Source: Lepturacanthus savala (taxonomy: Eukaryota > Chordata > Actinopteri > Scombriformes > Trichiuridae). Taken from it: 64,000 nucleotides of DNA. The DNA lies in the NCBI GenBank assembly GCA_030544235.1, contig CM060461.1, forward strand, positions 30,062,633-30,126,632, written 5' to 3'. Under the pieces are notes generated by a model. The model worked only from the letters and a program-made list of their open reading frames with translations. It did no database searches and was not told where the DNA came from. Both the position numbers and the translations under genes were made by a program. Shown here one piece after another: positions 23,399 to 35,800 of this stretch. Positions within the stretch are counted from its first letter, which is position 1. Every line of letters starts with the position of its first letter.

Positions 23399-24243
23399 TA
23401 GTTAATTAATCAGCTTGGTGTTGGAGTTGTGTTTGGTGTGTGTAAATAAGACTTATATGTGTTTGTAGTGGAGTTTCTCCTGTTTAATTTGATGTATAGC
23501 TTCACTATATTTGTACACGATTATTGGAGCAATCTGAGGAGACCCTGGAGTTTAACGGGTTAACCCATTTGCATTAGTTTACAGGGGGAGGATAAATAAA
23601 TTTCCAGGACATGTGGGATCTCTGATCAGTTTGTTCTAGCCCAGCATGAAACTCCAACACTATAACTGCTGTGAAACTTATTTGCCAATACTAATGACTC
23701 TCTACTATTCATTCAGCTATGTACTGTACCTTTCTGTGAGCAGGTGTGGCTGAAATGTCCCTGAGGCTGTTTGGCTCAGTAAGAGCTCCCAAATCCACTG
23801 TCTGTCTCTGGGCTCACAATCCTCTGCAGCCCAGAAAAAACAACAACATTTCAGGTTAAAATGCATCCTAATTTAAACATTATCCATTAAACCGCTGCAT
23901 AATAAAGATTAAATTATAAACCAATTTAACCCATAATAATCCACTGTGACTCTAGTGTCACTGCCCCTTTAAATGTTAAATGTGAATAATTCCTCATTTC
24001 CAGCTTTATCCTCAACTTAAACTGATGAAGGCCCTAAATAACGTGTCCTATATCACATTTAACCATATATTATATTATGATAATAATAATAATATATATA
24101 TTTGATAATATGTGTTAATTAATTAGCTTGGTGTTGGAGTTGTGTTTGGTGTGTGTAAATATGACTTATATGTGCTTGTAGTGGAGTTTCTCCTGTTTAA
24201 TTTGATGTATGGATTGACTATATTTGTACATGATTAGTGGAGC
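23399..24243 (+). repeat. Direct repeat pair of about 130 bp in the spacer
   Basis: 23399-23535 and 24112-24243 share GTTAATTAAT, AGCTTGGTGTTGGAGTTGTG, GTGTGTAAATA, GTAGTGGAGTTTCTCCTG and CTATATTTGTACA with only scattered differences. About 580 bp separate the copies. No mirror copy was seen in the arms. Confidence 0.85.
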
Positions 24244-24289
24244 ATATACCGTACTTGTCTTGTCTGGGTAGTTTCCTCAGAAGCGGAAT

Positions 24290-24480
24290 AGTCTCAGCCG
24301 GCGGCGCAGTTTTGCGCATATCCATATTTTTACATGGGAAGGTTTGCACCGGAATGCTGCGCATAATGGGAAGTGACCGAGAGCTGCGGGAACGATTCGG
24401 TCTCTGCGGTTCTGTCGCGGTTCTGTTCGGTATTCCGCAGCCTCACCGCCGCGTTCTGCGCTCCTGTGCAGGCAGGAAAT
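24290..24480 (+). promoter_or_regulatory. CpG-rich patch in AT-rich spacer
   Basis: A local run of CG dinucleotides (for example GCCGGCGGCGCAG, GCTGCGGGAACGATTCGG and ACCGCCGCGTTCTGCG) contrasts with the AT-rich surroundings. It resembles a small CpG-island promoter or non-coding first exon. No downstream gene on either strand could be linked to it, and it could be a transposon 5' region. Confidence 0.25.
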
Positions 24481-24904
24481 GTGATGCGTTCAAGTGCTGT
24501 CGGATTTTTTTATGTAACCTTTATTTAACCAGGTAATAAATCCATTGACAACAAGATCTCTTTTTATAAGGGTGACCTGACCAGGAGGTCAGCAGCACAT
24601 GTCACAACAAATGATAAAATAAACAACTACATTAATTTGATTACCAAATTAAAACTGAAGTGTAGAAGTCAAAATTGATGGTAAAGTGCAATATGTGTTA
24701 ACATTTAAAATATAATAATAGGATATTAAAATTAAAGGGTGTAGTTATTTACAATAAAAAATGTAAAACACACACATATAAGTAACAATTAAAACATTAA
24801 ATACAGTAAATTTGACAAGGTGATATGGGAATTATCATGTCTCCAATCGGATCATATAGAAAGAAAGGGAGGAGGGGTTAAAATGATAAAACTGTTAATA
24901 AATT

Positions 24905-25290
24905 GTCAGTCAGTCAGTCAGTCAGTCAGTCATTTTCTATACCTGCTTATTCCTCATTAGGGTCGCAGGGGTCTGCTGGAGCCTATCCCAGTGCGTTACG
25001 GCGAGAGGCAGGGATACACCCCAGATGGTCGCCAGCCAATCGTGGGGCACACACACCATTCACTCACACACTCACACCTACGGGCAATTTAGAGTCTCCA
25101 ATTAACCTCAGCATGTTTTTGGACTGTGGGAGGAAGCCGGAGTGCCCGGTGAAAACCCACGCAGACACGGGGAGAACATGCGAACTCCACACAGAAAGGT
25201 CCCAGACCCAGGACCAAGGAGGTCTTGAACCTGTGACCTTCTTGCTGTGAGGCAACAGCGCTAACCCCTGCGCCACCGTGTTGCCCACTT
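24905..25290 (-). mobile_element. tRNA-headed SINE-like repeat with (GTCA)n tail
   Basis: Longest spacer copy of the same family as 12630-12950. The head is at the right end (AGCGCTAACCCCTGCGCCAC in the + strand). The tail at the left ends in repeated CAGT units at about 24905-24930. Confidence 0.7.
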
Positions 25291-25522
25291 AATAAATTGT
25301 TGCAAATAATAATAATAATTATTATTATATCACCGTATTTTCCGGACTATAAGTCGCTCCGGAGTACAAGTCGCACCAGCCATAAAATGCATAATAAAGA
25401 AGGAGGAAACATATATAAGTTGCATTTTTGGGGGAAATTTATTTGATAAAATCCAACACCAAGAACAGACATTTAAAATAGAATAGAGGCAACAACAGGC
25501 TGAACGGTGCTGACGTTACATG

Positions 25523-25647
25523 TGTTGTGCCCACAAAGGTGATCAACATCTGGAAGCCTGGAACTTCCCCTGACCGGATTCACACCTTCAAGGAATGTCT
25601 CGATCACGACTCCAGACTCTCTTCAACTCACAAGCTCCAGACTCTCT

Positions 25648-25709
<62 letters not shown>

Positions 25710-26150
25710 TCACATGTACATAGATACATTTAGTTTAGATTGTTTGTGTGTTTTTACTTTTGTATTTTATGAATAAATGCTTTTGACTCATACATTCTGC
25801 CTCTTTAATGTTGTACAAAAATAAATTCTGCCAACCTCTACTTTAGAACTCAGAATCCTTCAACAACTAGCTATTAATATGAGGATCCTGATTTATATTA
25901 ATTGTTAATCAGAAGTCCAAATTAATAGTTTATCACAATTCATGAGACTGAATCAGAGAATTGACTATCTTTTCCTCTCAACCGAGAGGCGGTGCCCCAA
26001 AACTCTAGAACTTTTAAAGAATACGTAAATATTTCCAAGAATTATTGATTCTTTCTTATAGTCAATTCCACCTGAAGAATTAGTGCACAACATTTATGGC
26101 TGCCGAGGCTAAATAAATCCCATTTTATTTGATATCAGCGTGGCACAACA
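25523..26150. mobile_element. Probable solo LTR nested in the pogo-like element
   Basis: Comparison with copy 2 at 50640-51333 shows an extra 628 bp here. It starts TGTTGTGCC and ends GGCACAACA (TG...CA ends) and is flanked by CATG on both sides (25519-25522 and 26151-26154). No internal coding region is present, which fits a solo LTR. It contains a CA run (25652-25707) and AATAAA near 25770. A related 3' end occurs at 43365-43515. Retrotransposon family not determined. Confidence 0.6.
25652..25707. repeat. (CA)n microsatellite
   Basis: About 28 uninterrupted CA units inside the probable LTR. Confidence 0.95.
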
Positions 26151-29100
26151 CATGAACCAACTGAGAACGTGCCTGGTATGTTAACACAACATATTAAGAG
26201 TTATTCCCATAACTACAGCATCAATAACATGCTAAGAAGTTTAACTATAGCATCAATAACATGCTAAGAAGTTCACCAAAACCATCCGTGTCACTAAAAC
26301 CCAATGAAATCTTCATCCTCGGTGTCACTTTTCATCAACTCCTCTAACTCCGGAGGTAGAAGATGCGGCGCTTCCTCTTCTACGTCGATGACGTCATGTT
26401 TTACTACTATGATTTTCTGTTCGCTGCCGTTTATGTTCAGTTCTTCTCAGTTGTTTATAAAAGTTACCGCCAATGTTGAAATTATCAACACAAGCCTAGA
26501 GCGCCCTCTGGAGGTTTAGTGTGAAACTAACATGTGAAATGATATACCGGTAATAATGATATACGATAATAATAATAAAACACTATGAAAAAAAAACGCA
26601 ACTTATAGTCCAGAAAACACGGTAATTAACGAGTTTTTTTCCGTTTTTCCCGTCTTGTTTAATCAATTTATATTATTGTCAATTTTATTTATTTACTTGG
26701 TATGAGATACCGATGACTCGCTTGTTGTACCTGTATGTCAACGAGATGACTTATTTTGTTTGCAATATTTTGTAAAGAAAAAACTTCCAATAAAATTTCC
26801 TGCAGGAAAAAATAAATCAGTACTCAGTCTTGGTTTGCTTGTTTATTTGTGGGTTTTCTCCATGGATGTATAATATAGCTATATGATATAGTTTTATAAT
26901 ACATCCACAAATATTTACCTGTCCAATCAGAAAACAGAGGGCGTGCAATGTGGCGACGTCCCTTAACGGCGGCCATATTGTGAAGGTCCAGGTCTGACTG
27001 GAATTGGAGAGATCTGCTCACACAAAAATACTCGTTTCACGTCGTTTGGTTTATTCCACGTTATTACTGCAGCTATGATACATGATTGAATATTTTGAAA
27101 ATGCAGCATTTTATGTAATTGGCATTGCAATGTCATTTCATGTAATAACGGAGTTTCTGCTTTTATGTGAAGATTCTTCTATTGTGATCATAAAAAACAT
27201 TTTGTGTGATTATATAGCTATTATTTTATTTATCAGTATGATACATTTATGATGTCTATAACTAACCAAGTAGTATGCAAATCAGTTGACAAATTGAGTA
27301 AGTTATGGTTATTTTTTATTTTAATATTTTAGTTTATCCACAATCGCTTCAATGCTCTAAAGGACACAAGATGGCGGCCGTGTGGGAATACGTCTATAGA
27401 TGTCTATAGATGTATATAGACGTGTCTATAGATGTATATAGACGTGTCTATAGATATCTATGGTCACATCTTCCTGTATTATGTTTGTCTATTTTGGAAA
27501 GTGCAGGCGACTTTTTAGCCTGAATCCGAGTCTTTTATTCTTATTTATTGTCTCTCCTCTCCTGTTCCCTTATGCTCACCTCATTTGTTCCAATGTCCTT
27601 TTAACTCTTTGAAAGTATTGTTTTTTTCTTGGTCCAGTGTTGATGAGAATGATGAGAAACGTAGCTACATGAACATGAGTTTCCTTGTATCTACAGTGTT
27701 TATGATGCCCAGAAACCACTATCACACACACACAAATGCACACACATATACAAAAACAAGTCCAATTCCAGGGACTCGTTTTCTGAAAAACATATGAATC
27801 CCTCATATAAAGCTCTGAAATCAATGTAAACACATACACTCTTTGTCTTTAACCACATGCCCTTTATTTATTTCTTTGGTCATTGATGGAATACAAAAAT
27901 AGAATAATGAAACATCACCACAGCCTATCTCTGTGTATTATCTAACCACCAGGATGGAGTAAAGGTCATCCACTTGTGAAAAAGTTTACTGATAATTCAG
28001 AGCATAAACTCTCTTTAGGTTTGAGATTTTAATCAGTAAAGCTGCTGTTTTGCACTAGGACACTGATGTTCATACCTAACAAGCAGCTCATGCAAACATC
28101 TGACAGTCTTCCTGGCTTTTTAGATGAGACACTTTGTTTTCGGTGGTTCCAGTGAAAACATACAGAAACTACATTAAATGGACAGTAAAACCAAAATATA
28201 ACCCTTTACAAATCTTCATTGGCCATTAGTCGTGCAATGGGTCATAGTCCTCACCACAGGCAGCCCGGTTTGAATCCGGCGGCAAGAACAGTGTCAAAAA
28301 CATGCAGAATCCGAGAGAATCTCTGGGGGCAAAATTGTACATCTCTCTTTATAATCATGAATCTTGGAGAGTCTCTGTGCCAATAAGAGGCCTCTCTCTA
28401 TTCATCATCTGTACATACTTTTCATAGATCCACTCCTCCAAATATTCCTGAGTGTCTATACCTGGTTAAACCTATCTCTGTTTGGTCAAACAGTTCTCCA
28501 TTTGTTCCTATTTCTGACTGTCAGTTGCCTTGAGACAATTTAAAGAAAGTACAACAGATGCTTCTCATCCTCTAACATGGGCTGCAGGCCTTTCAACCCC
28601 TCTCACCATTTTTACCCATTGCATCAACGACCCATTTATTGTTTGGTCATAGATGCGATGCAAAAACATAATAATGAAAAATAAACATCACCACAGCATA
28701 TCTCAGCGTCTTATCTCACCACCAGGATGGAGTAAATGTCATCCACTTCCTAAAAACCCATATACAGAATCTATAGTCCTCACCACAGGCAGCCCCGGTT
28801 TGAATCCCGCATCAGACGGCCATTTCCTGCATGTCATTCCTTCTCTCTCTGCCTCCCACCTTCCTGTCTATCTCCACCGAACTATCAAATAAAAGTACAA
28901 AAAGCCCCAATGTATACTCCAAAAACATCATTATTCATTCAACATTCATTTTTTAGTCACAAACACTCCCATTGGTCACTGTAAATCCTTCTTACATGTC
29001 TACATCGCTGGGTTACTTTTATCAATTATCAGTTGTTTGAGAGTGAACTGAGATTGGTGTTATTAAAGTGGTTTGTCTCAGAGGGGAAATGCTGTTTCAG

Positions 29101-29889
29101 CTCTGATCTCAGTTCCTGGCTCATTAGCTGTTTGGATTGAGACCAACAAACTGCTCGTCGCTCTGATGCTTCTTTGAAACAGAGCATTTCATTGTTTACA
29201 GTAACCTATTATAATATTTGACGACGGGTATTAGGAGTGTAGATGTACTAAGGATGTGATCATTTGGTTCTAATATGTTTCCCTTCACCGTTACAATAAG
29301 TAGATGATATAAAAAGATGTTTAACTGCAGAAAAATAGCTCTGATGTTTTGGCCTTGACTAACATCACAGAACAGAGTCTGAGATCCTGTATGAAGGAGG
29401 TCCAGTCAGCGTGATATGAAGACATGAACCTGATTCAGATCAACTGTTCTGCTGCTGCTGCCTGCCTGGTCTTTATCAAGTGTAAATCACTGAGGAAGGC
29501 ACAGCAACTTTTTCCACTTAGACACGTCCCGTCAAAGATTTGCTCAGCTTTGTTATTAATAAATGATCAATGATCGGCCAATCAAAGCTGGAGGAGGATC
29601 AGGAGTGTTTGGTCGTCACAGCTCTGAGTGCTGGTTGGATTCATGACTACGACGACTGAACTAATCTTTTCAGGAGATGTCGCTCTTGGTCGGGATGAAG
29701 CAAAAGTCTGGAGACGCGCTGAAAGTCGAGATCCTGTAGGTCCGTCCGAGTTGCCATGGAAACAACCTCAGATGACAACCAGAACAAAACTACGATTAGT
29801 TACCGTTGTCGGTGTATATGATGTAGAAGTCTTTTCTCCTAAACTGCAATGCACTGACACAAATGAGCATTATAAATGTTAGCTGTTAC

Positions 29890-32800
29890 CTATGTAGTCC
29901 AGGCCATGGTGATGAAGGCTGGGTTGTCATCCTCATATTCAGACCTGGCAGACCTGCGTCGTCTATAATCTCCACTGCATCTCTGAGACAAGGACACACA
30001 CAAGATTTAGATTCCAGTCAGTTCTCCACTGACTCTAGCTGCCTGGAGGCTCTTATAGAAAATATTAACACAAATACTGAAGGTGGAGTCAATCACAATG
30101 TTTTGTGACATGGTGTACATATCCAGTGTGTTCAGACTGCAGCTGTTCTGCATGTATCTGTGGGTAGATTTAGGAAGCCAGCATACCCGGATACAGGAAT
30201 CATTCTTCTTCACACACAGGCTGAGTTTACAGTGCAGGTAGATGGCATCAGATTTCCCAACAAACCGGAACATGTTGAAGGAGAAGTAGTTGGACGTTCC
30301 CTGTCCGTTGTTTTTGATCGTCACCATCTTGTCTTTAGCACAGCTGTTCAGAAACAAGAAAACACACCAGGAGTCAGAAACTGCATTTAGTCTAAGCCCG
30401 GTTGCCATGTACAATGTGTGCATTTTTTTTGTGTTTCATTGGATTAAAATGTAAATATTCTTCTCGTTCCAACTAGTATTAAAGAGGCTGACACAGTCTG
30501 CATTAAAGGTTAGATTGAAAACATTCCTGTTCCAAAAGGCCTATGGTCAGGGTAGCTAAAGGTAGACTTCAACCCACAGTTCAGTCTAAGCTGCTCTAGG
30601 AGTGAGAATACTGGGGGAAGTACAGTCACAGAGCCCTATCATCTCTTTCTGGTACCATGTACCACTGTCTGTCATTAATAAACAGGATCTACTTTATACT
30701 TGGACTTTACATCACTATTCACCCAGAGTCCTTCTCCCCACTCCCCTTCGGGGGAGTGGCTACTGTTTCAGTTCATCCGCACGAGGCCCAACGATGACGA
30801 CTCCTGATACGACTCATGGAGGCCCCTGATGAACCTACTCCTTGACCTGCCTGGTTGGACCCACCCTTCTGCCTCCACCCTACAGCATCTCTACAGACTG
30901 AAACATCTTTACAGACTAATCCATCATCATCAGATGGATGTCTGTCAGTCCTGGTTCATCTATAGCCTGTCCATCCATGGGAGTGAATCTCTCCTTCACT
31001 GTGGTTCTCCCTGAGGTTTCTTCTTTCCCACTGGGTTTTGGAGTTTGGAGTTTTTCCTTGCCGAGAAGGAGGGTCTAAGGACGGGGGATGTCTGAGTCAC
31101 TAATCCATCTGTATCAGTGACTGACTGTAATTGGAATGAATTTCGTGAAGCAGAGTGAGGCAACTGTGTTGTGATATTGTGCTATATAAATAAAATTGAA
31201 TTGAAATTTACAGTGGCCTGATTTATTTGACCTAATGTCCTAAAGTGGACAGCATTGATTCCAAATGGCCCTTGGACCCCCTACTTTTCTTTGTCTCTCA
31301 CCCATTGATGATCAGGTCATGTTGCAGAGTATCGTTGTATGATGGCTTGTTTGTCGCCCAGCAGGACTCGATCACCAGGGCGATCTGTTTGTCATTCAGT
31401 CCGTACGTCTGCAGCTCAACCCAGACAATCTGGTTCAGTTGGATTTTGGTCTTGGAGTTCACAGCGTTTCTGCGGCCTTCATCTGTATAGGCCTTCATGG
31501 TCAGATTGTACTTCCAGTTGCCAGACACAACTGTCTGCACTACAGAGCTGCAGAGTGAACACATGCAAACAATGAGAGCGGGGCTGAATTTAATCCCAAA
31601 CATTAATGATTCGGTGTATTTCAGACTTAAAAAATAACTGAACCAGAACAGTCACAGCAGCAACTCTGCACTTGTCAGATGTGAACCACTCACTTGTCTG
31701 TGATTCTGAAGGCCAGGTCAAAGGTCCTGAGGGCAGGCTGGTTGTAGAAGCAGGAGAAGTCGATGTGCACCTGGTCATCATAAGTGATGGTGCCCGTGCT
31801 GTTGATTGTGTTTTGGATGGTATTCTTGAAAATGACTTGCATCTTGGAATTATCTGTCTGCAGGATCACAGTGATTCAGACAGTGTTACAGCAAGGTTTT
31901 TGCTGCAGGAAACTGTGTATTCATTTGTTTTCGTTTGTTTTTTACTTTGATCCCCACTGCTTTTTGTTTTGCAAAGTAACTGACTTTTATATCGTATCAT
32001 CTTACAACATCTAAGTGAATGACTGTGAATAACTCATAATACTGGTGTGAGGGAAAGCTCAGTTGAGAGATAAAAGTCATCTGGCTGCCTCTCGAGAATC
32101 AGTAAGTAGAGGAGAGATGCCCACCGTGACCTCCGTCCCACAGGTTTTTTTGCTGTCATAACTGAAGACCACATTGCCGGTCTCTTGGTCCAGTGAACCT
32201 TTGCAGGTCTTATCGTTGAGGTGTAAACCATTGAAGTCTATGCCTTTCTCCTCCAGGAGACAACCGATCAGAGTAACCGAAGCAGAGCTTGACTTGCAGA
32301 CTGCCGGCTCACCTGAACAGTAGGACAGACATATACATGCAGCACTAAGAGTCATACTTCACTAATCAGTTTGGGTAATAACCGATCCTGTGTGTAATGT
32401 GACAATGGTACAGGTGTCCCTGTGCTGATTTCTTACCTAAAGTGTTTGTCGATTTGTATTGGGAGGCAAAAATGGCCCGACACATGCAGATTGTTGTACC
32501 CCTTTCCTCAGCACAGAATGATTGACCCTTGCAGAACTTGTCCTGGCAGAAGGCCTTGGGGGCAGCTGAAAAAATTAACAGGTCATTACTAACTCCAGTC
32601 AGTCAGTGAGATTTAAGGTGAATGCTCCTGCAGCAGTGATGTATCCCTCTGCCAGTGTCCAGTGTACACTGTCACTCCTACTAGAATGTGAATGTCAGTT
32701 GTTTTCTACAGTTTTATCAATACTTTGCCTTCAGTAAAGGACTGTTACCTGGCCTCATCGTGTCCTATGACGCCATATAAAACACAACTGGATAAGAAGT

Positions 32801-35800
32801 GGTCTTACGGCAGTTGTTGGAGATCTTCAGTGTGTGGGTGCTGTGCAGGCTGCAGGCTCTGGCGTAAGCCTCCATGAACTGGCACCTGAGGCCGTCCACC
32901 ATCGGGTACTTGCATAGAAACTCTTTGCAGGCGGCGATGTAGGGCTCTACTCTGCTGTGGTTGTGGCAGGCGTCGAAGGGAGCTTTAGTCAGGAGGTTAC
33001 AGCTGTTGTGGGAGGGAGAGAATAATCAAGCCCAACCAGATGGGAAAATAAGGTGATTGTTTTATAGACCAAACGACAGTTCTATGCGTGTTCAGGTGTG
33101 TGCTGCTTACTGTTCATTCACGTTTTTGCAGTTGATCTGAGGGTCAGTGTCATTGTGCATCACCTCACAGCTAGGGGGAGACAAACAGCAGAAGTCAGGC
33201 CTCACCAATTCATAAAAAGACAGGGACACAGGTATACACGCAGCCCAGTGATGAAGCAGCAGTCAGTGATGAGGTCTTACCCTTCGAAGCCTGGAATCCT
33301 CCAAAGAGTCAAATTCTGCTTGGCATCGCTACACAACCCTTCCAGCTTCTTAATCGCAGGCACTGGACAGTTTAAGGAGAGAAGCATGAACCGTAGAGTA
33401 TCCTCAGTCATAGACTCACCCCAGCAACATGTGATAAAGAAAATTAACTCAAGATATTCTAAACGACAAATTTGTGTCTGTCTCCTCTGACTCCTGCAGA
33501 GTTGACCCTTTTGTTGTTACCTTGCCGTTAGTGGCTGTAAACTTGATTAGATGGAATCTGGTAACAACACTAATATTCAGAGACAGGATGCTCCGTTTCT
33601 TGTTTGAACCATATGTGACTGTAGGTTACCTGAATTCCAATCGCCTCTTCCTCCCTTAGGTGTGACCTCACTGCAGGGAAACCGTCTTGCTCTCTTAACT
33701 GAACGGGAGTCTCCACCTTTCCTTTTGTTTACATCAAATGTCTTTGTTTTCCTTGTGATTGCTTTGACCTCATCACATAGAAGCTACAGACCCACCACCA
33801 TTCAGGGTCGACTTTCTGTAACAGACTTGCTCTGTAACAGTAAGATCCACCGTGCTCTATAGACTACTGAGAATACAGTTACCACCATACAGCAAACTTG
33901 TACAAGACTCTGGAATTTTCTTCAACACATGCTAACAGATATGCTAATATTAGCCAGCATACATTTTCTATGGATGTCACAGAATCAACAAATGTCTTGA
34001 AATGCAGACTCAGCATACAGTTTCATCTTCAGAAGAAAGCAGGATCCTTTTACTGAATATTCCAGATAATCAACTCAGTAGTTTGCTGTAGGTCAACTAA
34101 ACCAAAATCACAAGAAACACATCAACAATCCAATAACTAGAGGGAACATGAAAAAAAATAAAATATTTCAGATTTTAGACATTGATCTCAACCTAAATAT
34201 AATATATGACTGTTCTCATCTTTGATGTGGTTTTTAAAACGTACACAATGTGTTTGTTCCCAATTATTGGCTCTTGGTCTGTTTCTGGATAATTGCTGCC
34301 AGTTAGTTTTTAAGGTAATTTAACGGTTTTATAGTGTACCTTTCATGTGGATCTGTGCAGTGTTGCCATTAAAGAAGAGAGAGGGGCTGTGTTCATGCTT
34401 CAGGATCTTGACAGTGACTCCAGTTTGATCCTTAGTGATCTCTATATTATCCAAAAACACCCGACGGCCACCTGTGATGTTCTGCACCGAGTTGTTGAAC
34501 TGCATCACAACAGAGGAACAAAGTGGAGGAAACACACAATGACATGCCTCTGAGATAATAACCCTTCCAAATTTCATTTAAATTCATAAAACCCAAACTG
34601 GTAAGACAAACATCAATAAGAGCTATCCAATGTAATAGAGTTTTCTTTCCATTGTGATGTTTGATTTGGTCTAAATGGGTAGATAAAAAAATGCCTACCC
34701 ATTTGTTTCTATAATTCAATTTAATAGCATTACTATTTCCCTCTATTTTATATATTCACTTTGCATATAAACAGTTTTCATTTGTCTGGAACTCCATTTC
34801 TTGGTGAAATGGGTGGAAGATAACAGCTTAACTTACGCCAAAAATACTCGTCTCATCTTCTATACCCGCTTATTCCCCATTAGGGTCGCAGGCGTCTGCT
34901 GGAGCCAATCCCAGGCAGGGATACACCCCAGATGGTCACCAGCCGATCGTGGAGCAATTGACTACGGGCAATTTAGAGTCTCCAATTAACCTCAGCATGT
35001 GTTTGGACCGTGGGAGGAAGCTGGAGTACCCGGTGAAAACCCACGCAGACACAGGGAGAACATGAAACTCCACACAGAAAGGTCCCAGACCCAGGACCAA
35101 GGAGGTCTGGAACCTGTGACCTTCTTGCTGTGAGGCAACAGAGCTAACCCCTGCTCCACCGTGTCATGTCAAATATATTCAACAGGAATAAATGGCCTGT
35201 AATTACTTTTCACATCTGTCCTTTAATCTTTTCATGCTTATCTGCAAAAATCCACTGACAAGACGACAGATGCGCTCAATTAAGGGTACACTGTCAACTC
35301 TCATGTCGACCCTTACACACACTCCCACCCTTTTACATTTGAGTGCAGTAATAACACTTTTCTTTTGACCTGAACTTTCATGACTTTTCCCGCAGTCAAG
35401 ATATTAAAAAGCTTATATTTTACAATTTTTGACACTAATTTATATTAAAACCCTTTCAAATATATTCTCCAGAATACAATGATTTTAAAAATGAATTTTA
35501 TCCTCATTAGCATGAGATCATAACAATAGAGTGCGTTTGTGAATGTTTTTTTCCTCTATAATGAACAGTGTAAAACATAAAGAATACACTGTCCAAGCTT
35601 TACAAATGATTTGTGGTTCAGGAGTGAAGACGTTAATTATGAGGGTCAGAATATGGATAGTATGTAAAGAGTCAGATGTTCTACGTCTGTGTGCAAGAAA
35701 CTGCAGCACAGTGAATATTTGTTAACTTGACCACAATGTCAAACAATAAGTGTTTGAGTGATCAAGACATTATTAGTTCAGAATGGTGTTTGCATGATGT

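Larger units (their letters stand above)
25333..26622 (-). mobile_element. Pogo-like DNA element remnant, copy 1, with nested LTR
   Basis: Terminal inverted repeats start CCGTATTTTCCGGACTATAA and end with the reverse complement of CCGTGTTTTCTGGACTATAA. On the minus strand near 26300-26400 it keeps an acidic C-terminal tail (EELMKSDTEDEDFIGF) that looks like the end of a transposase; the same tail is in copy 2 at 50640. The pogo/Tigger assignment rests on the TA target seen in copy 2 and on the tail, and is tentative. A separate 628-bp insertion interrupts it. Confidence 0.55.
20551..27239. other. Palindrome spacer, no gene recognised
   Basis: AT-rich sequence between the arms without convincing coding exons. 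Identifiable content: tRNA-headed SINE-like pieces (22150-22366 and 24905-25290), a 130-bp direct repeat (23399-23535 and 24112-24243), a CpG-rich patch (24290-24480), a pogo-like element with a nested LTR (25333-26622), and a short stretch near 20870-20960 ending in the TIR-like TGACAGCACTA. A degenerate stretch at 21780-22110 could be the lysine-rich N-terminal part of a transposase, but it is too weak to call. Confidence 0.8.

Noticed and set aside
24237..24536. 99-codon open frame in the CpG-rich patch
   Set aside because: Open because of GC-rich composition; no homology recognised and no clear splice context.
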